Positions 61,472 to 64,000 of a stretch of 64,000 nt of DNA are shown here, in pieces. The notes beneath the pieces were generated by a model. That model was not told the origin of the DNA. It was given only the letters and a program-made list of their open reading frames with translations, and ran no database searches. The first letter of the stretch is position 1. The number at the start of each line of letters is the position of its first letter. The stretch spans positions 1,903,778-1,967,777 of the forward strand of contig NZ_CH724156.1 in the NCBI RefSeq assembly GCF_000152625.1, given 5' to 3'. The DNA is from Roseovarius nubinhibens ISM. Its GTDB lineage: Bacteria > Pseudomonadota > Alphaproteobacteria > Rhodobacterales > Rhodobacteraceae. The translations under genes and the position numbers were made by a program.

Positions 61472-62533
61472 ATGCCGGCATATTTTAGCTACGACAACAC
61501 GATCCGGGGCACGCAGAGCACCGTGAACGGCAATTCCTTTGCCTATAACGTGGCGCCTGCCAACGGGTCGACATGGCAATGGTCGGGCTCGAGCTTTACC
61601 CATACGGTCTACGAACAAGACCCCAACGCCAGCTATTACAACGGCGACCCGACCAACGAAGAGACCCAATCCACCATGCGCGTCGGGCAATCCGGCGAGC
61701 AATCGGTCGAGATCGATGGCACGGCGCGGGCGGTCATCTATGATTATACCTTCCGGGTGCGCGATGCGTCCGGCAACACCTATGACGTCGCGGTGATCGA
61801 CGTCGATCTCAACAATGATGGCGATCTGAATGATACGGGCGAGGACGGGTATTATCTCTTGTTCCTCGGCACGCCGCCGCCGGCCAACACGCCGCTGACC
61901 TCGCAGGGCATTGTCGACAACAGCGACAACCGCACCCATGCCAGCATGGGCGGGCAGGCGGTCTGTTTCGCGGCGGGCACGCTGATCCAGACCATCGACG
62001 GGCCACGGGCCATCGAGACGCTGCAACCGGGCGACATGATCTTTACCCGCGACGAGGGCTATCAGCCGCTGCGCTGGCTCGGGCAGCGCACGGTGGTCGG
62101 CCACGGCAATTTTGCGCCGGTGCTGATCCGCGAAGGCGCGCTGGGCAACAGCCGCGATCTCTGGGTGTCGCCGCAGCACCGGATGCTCATTGCCGACTGG
62201 CGGGCCGAGCTCTGGTCCGGCGAGCCGGAGGTTCTGGTGGCGGCCAAGCGATTGGTCAATGACCGCACGATCCTGCGCCAGCCGGTGGCACGGGTCACCT
62301 ATTGTCACATGCTTTTCGACAAGCATCAGATCGTCATGGCCGAAGGCTGTGCCTCGGAGAGCCTGCACCCGGGGCGTCAGGCGATCCTTGGCCTCTCGGA
62401 CGAAAGCCGGGCCGAGCTCTTGGCGCTGTTTCCCGAGCTTGATCCAGAGCGCATGGGGCAGGGCGAGCGCGAGACTGCGCGGCCGGTGATCCGTGGGGCG
62501 CTGGCCGAGATGATGGGCCAACAGGCGGCCTGA
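61472..62533 (+). CDS. Hint-domain protein, paralogue 1
   Basis: 353 residues. Residues 1-160 form a conserved domain starting YFSYDNTIRGTQSTVNG and ending GEDGYYLLFLGTPPPANT. It includes an Asp-rich loop (DVDLNNDGDLND, about 111-121) that looks able to bind calcium. Then VCFAAGTLIQT (Cys165) opens a Hint domain (hedgehog/intein type) with SPQHRML and a closing CHMLFDKHQIVMAEG and ESLHPG. Hint domains cut the peptide chain at their N-terminal Cys, which here would release the N-terminal domain. No terminal Asn-Cys extein is seen. It has no signal peptide; the start has AGGCAGAG upstream. Confidence 0.88.
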   Translation: MPAYFSYDNTIRGTQSTVNGNSFAYNVAPANGSTWQWSGSSFTHTVYEQDPNASYYNGDPTNEETQSTMRVGQSGEQSVEIDGTARAVIYDYTFRVRDASGNTYDVAVIDVDLNNDGDLNDTGEDGYYLLFLGTPPPANTPLTSQGIVDNSDNRTHASMGGQAVCFAAGTLIQTIDGPRAIETLQPGDMIFTRDEGYQPLRWLGQRTVVGHGNFAPVLIREGALGNSRDLWVSPQHRMLIADWRAELWSGEPEVLVAAKRLVNDRTILRQPVARVTYCHMLFDKHQIVMAEGCASESLHPGRQAILGLSDESRAELLALFPELDPERMGQGERETARPVIRGALAEMMGQQAA

Positions 62534-62726
62534 GCGGCGGCGCAAACGGCCAAGACGCGCCCATTGCCGCCGTTTGTAGAAGAACGAGCAGACCGTTCGT
62601 GGGGAAACGAGCGGGCGATCTGCGGTGCCTGAGTGCGCCATTTTCACCTTATTTCCGACATTTTTTTGGGCTAGTCAGCTCTGGTAGGCGCTGCTGTTTC
62701 CGGCGCTAGGTAACGTGTGAGTGACG

Positions 62727-63794
62727 ATGGCAATCTTTTTTTCCTATTCCCAGGTGATCCGGGGAACCCAATCGACCGTAAACGGGTCGTCGTTTAACTA
62801 TAGCAACGCTCCGCCAAGCGGCGGGACATGGTCCTATAGCGGCAGCATGTTTCAGACCAATGTCCGCGAGGAGCGCAATGACGCGACTCAGTTCAACGGC
62901 GACGCCGACAATGATAACGAAGGCTTTAGCGCCCAGCATAATATCGGCGGCAACAGCCAGCAGACGATGAACATCAACGGTGTCGACCGCGCCGCTATCT
63001 ATGATTTCAGCTTCACCGTCAGCGATGGCACGACCAGCTATGAGGTGGCGGTCATCGACATCGACCTCGATGGGGATAGCCGATCTGACAGCGCGGGCGA
63101 GGATGGCTATTACCTCATTTTCATCGGCACCCCGCCGCCGCCCAATACCAATCTGAACGTGACGCAGTCGATCACGGACAACACCAGCACCCGGGCGCAT
63201 AGCAATATGGGCGGGCAGGTTGTCTGTTTCCTCAGCGGCACCTTGATCCACACGGCCAAAGGGCCGCGCCCGATTGAAACGCTGCGGCCCGGTGATCTCG
63301 TCCAGACCTATGACAATGGCTATCAGCCGCTGATGATGATGGCGATGCGTCGGGTGCCGGGGCGCGGTGCCTTTGCGCCGGTGCGCATCCGCGAAGGCGC
63401 TTTGGGCAACAGTCGCGATCTCTGGGTCTCGCCGCAGCACCGCATGCTCTTGTCCGATTGGCAGGTCGAGCTGGCCTTTGGCGAAAGGGAGGTGATCCTG
63501 CCCGCGACCTCGCTCGTCGGGCGCAACGGGATCACCCGGCAACCGATGCCCGAGGTTCTCTATTGTCACATGCTGTTCGAGGCGCATCAGATCGTCTTTG
63601 CCGAAGGCGCCCCGTCGGAGAGCCTGCATCCCGGGCCGCAGGCGATGGCCGGCATGGCCAAGGAGAGCGTCGCCGAGCTGCGCCGCTTGTTTCAGGATCT
63701 CGATCCCAATGATCCGCTCTGTGGCGAACGCTATGGGCCCTTGGCCCGGATGGCGCCGCGAGCGCATGAGGCGCGGGTTTTGCGCTTCAGCTAA
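62727..63794 (+). CDS. Hint-domain protein, paralogue 2
   Basis: 355 residues from the ATG at 62727; a GTG two codons upstream is less likely. It is colinear with paralogue 1: FFSYSQVIRGTQSTVNG, the loop DIDLDGDSRSDSAGEDGYY, Cys167 in VCFLSGTLIHT, SPQHRMLL, and CHMLFEAHQIVFAEG with ESLHPG. The most similar stretch is EGALGNSRDLWVSPQHRML, identical in both. The N-terminal domain diverges in the middle (residues 40-80). 193 bp separate it from paralogue 1 and 56 bp from paralogue 3. Confidence 0.88.
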   Translation: MAIFFSYSQVIRGTQSTVNGSSFNYSNAPPSGGTWSYSGSMFQTNVREERNDATQFNGDADNDNEGFSAQHNIGGNSQQTMNINGVDRAAIYDFSFTVSDGTTSYEVAVIDIDLDGDSRSDSAGEDGYYLIFIGTPPPPNTNLNVTQSITDNTSTRAHSNMGGQVVCFLSGTLIHTAKGPRPIETLRPGDLVQTYDNGYQPLMMMAMRRVPGRGAFAPVRIREGALGNSRDLWVSPQHRMLLSDWQVELAFGEREVILPATSLVGRNGITRQPMPEVLYCHMLFEAHQIVFAEGAPSESLHPGPQAMAGMAKESVAELRRLFQDLDPNDPLCGERYGPLARMAPRAHEARVLRFS

Positions 63795-63850
63795 TCGAAT
63801 TTTAAGCTAAACATGGTGACCTGTCCCCGATCAGTCGGAGGCAGGCCACC

Positions 63851-64000
63851 ATGCCCATCTATTTCAGCTATGCGCAGACGATTCGCGGCACCCAGACCAC
63901 CTTGAACGGTGGGTCGGCCAATTATGGGCTCTTTGCGAATGTCGGGGATACCTGGTCCTGGACCGGGAGCATGACCCGAACCAATGTCCGCGAAGAGCGC
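63851..64000 (+). CDS. Hint-domain protein, paralogue 3 (cut by window end)
   Basis: 50 codons are present. It opens MPIYFSYAQTIRGTQTTLNG and continues with WTGSMTRTNVREER, clearly the same N-terminal domain as the two upstream paralogues and closest to paralogue 2 (TNVREER shared). AGTCGGAGGCAGG lies just upstream of the ATG. The expected Hint domain lies outside the window. Confidence 0.85.
   Translation, partial: MPIYFSYAQTIRGTQTTLNGGSANYGLFANVGDTWSWTGSMTRTNVREER

Overview
This is a GC-rich, gene-dense chromosomal segment of an alphaproteobacterium, almost certainly a member of the Rhodobacteraceae (Roseobacter group). Supporting genes are an exosortase E / VPEID-CTERM pair, tandem Hint-domain proteins, a soxBDAG sarcosine oxidase operon, a membrane-anchored cytochrome c, phaAB, ccmI-ruvX-DUF1289, a TAXI-type TRAP transporter and GcvA-like LysR regulators. 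I see no phage, insertion sequence, plasmid backbone, rRNA or tRNA gene. The one clear RNA gene is the 4.5S SRP RNA (minus strand, 35351-35450).

Layout. 1-4664 (minus): dctB/dctD-like two-component system, then a TAXI substrate-binding protein and the first codons of its permease, with a terminator between the last two. 4839-7583 (plus): dusA, a TauE/SafE exporter and a PhyH-like protein. 7617-9564 (minus): ccmI-ruvX-DUF1289, with 4-nt overlaps. 9832-15460 (plus): soxB, a small membrane protein, soxD, soxA, soxG, behind a structured leader. 15461-16275: no gene, but a cluster of REP-like repeats. 16276-20847: sodB, a LOG-family gene (minus), a LysM protein and an Atm1-type ABC exporter. 20942-22877: exosortase E facing a tiny VPEID-CTERM protein. 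23081-28149 (minus): an RND efflux pump and adaptor. 28350-31938: yfgM-like, bamB, der. 32032-40720: a TspO-like membrane protein, a DUF2235 hydrolase, serS, ffs, a cpdB-like gene, nudC, an SRPBCC protein, pheA and cytochrome c. 40917-46702: a yejABEF peptide importer. 46703-54262: two LysR regulators, each divergent from a very small basic protein, enclosing a D,D-carboxypeptidase, an EAL protein and phaAB, and followed by a DUF465 gene. 54371-60751: trmN6-like, DUF2007, polyprenyl synthase, an alpha/beta hydrolase, a small membrane protein, DUF817, glyA and nadK. 61015-64000: csbD and three tandem Hint-domain paralogues, the last cut by the window end.

Most interesting observations. (1) An apparently uncatalogued 40-bp element occurs five times: four heptamers (CACYGTC, then three TACCGAC-like) whose starts are exactly 11 bp apart. 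Two copies lie inside coding sequences, in different reading frames. (2) The Hint array at the right edge shares a conserved N-terminal domain of about 160 residues with an Asp-rich loop. (3) The VPEID-CTERM protein carries a Trp/Tyr-rich passenger of only about 28 residues. (4) The RND pump has an extra hydrophobic module in its centre. (5) Two LysR/small-protein divergent units share the same promoter word. Domain calls come from reading motifs by eye; no database search was run.
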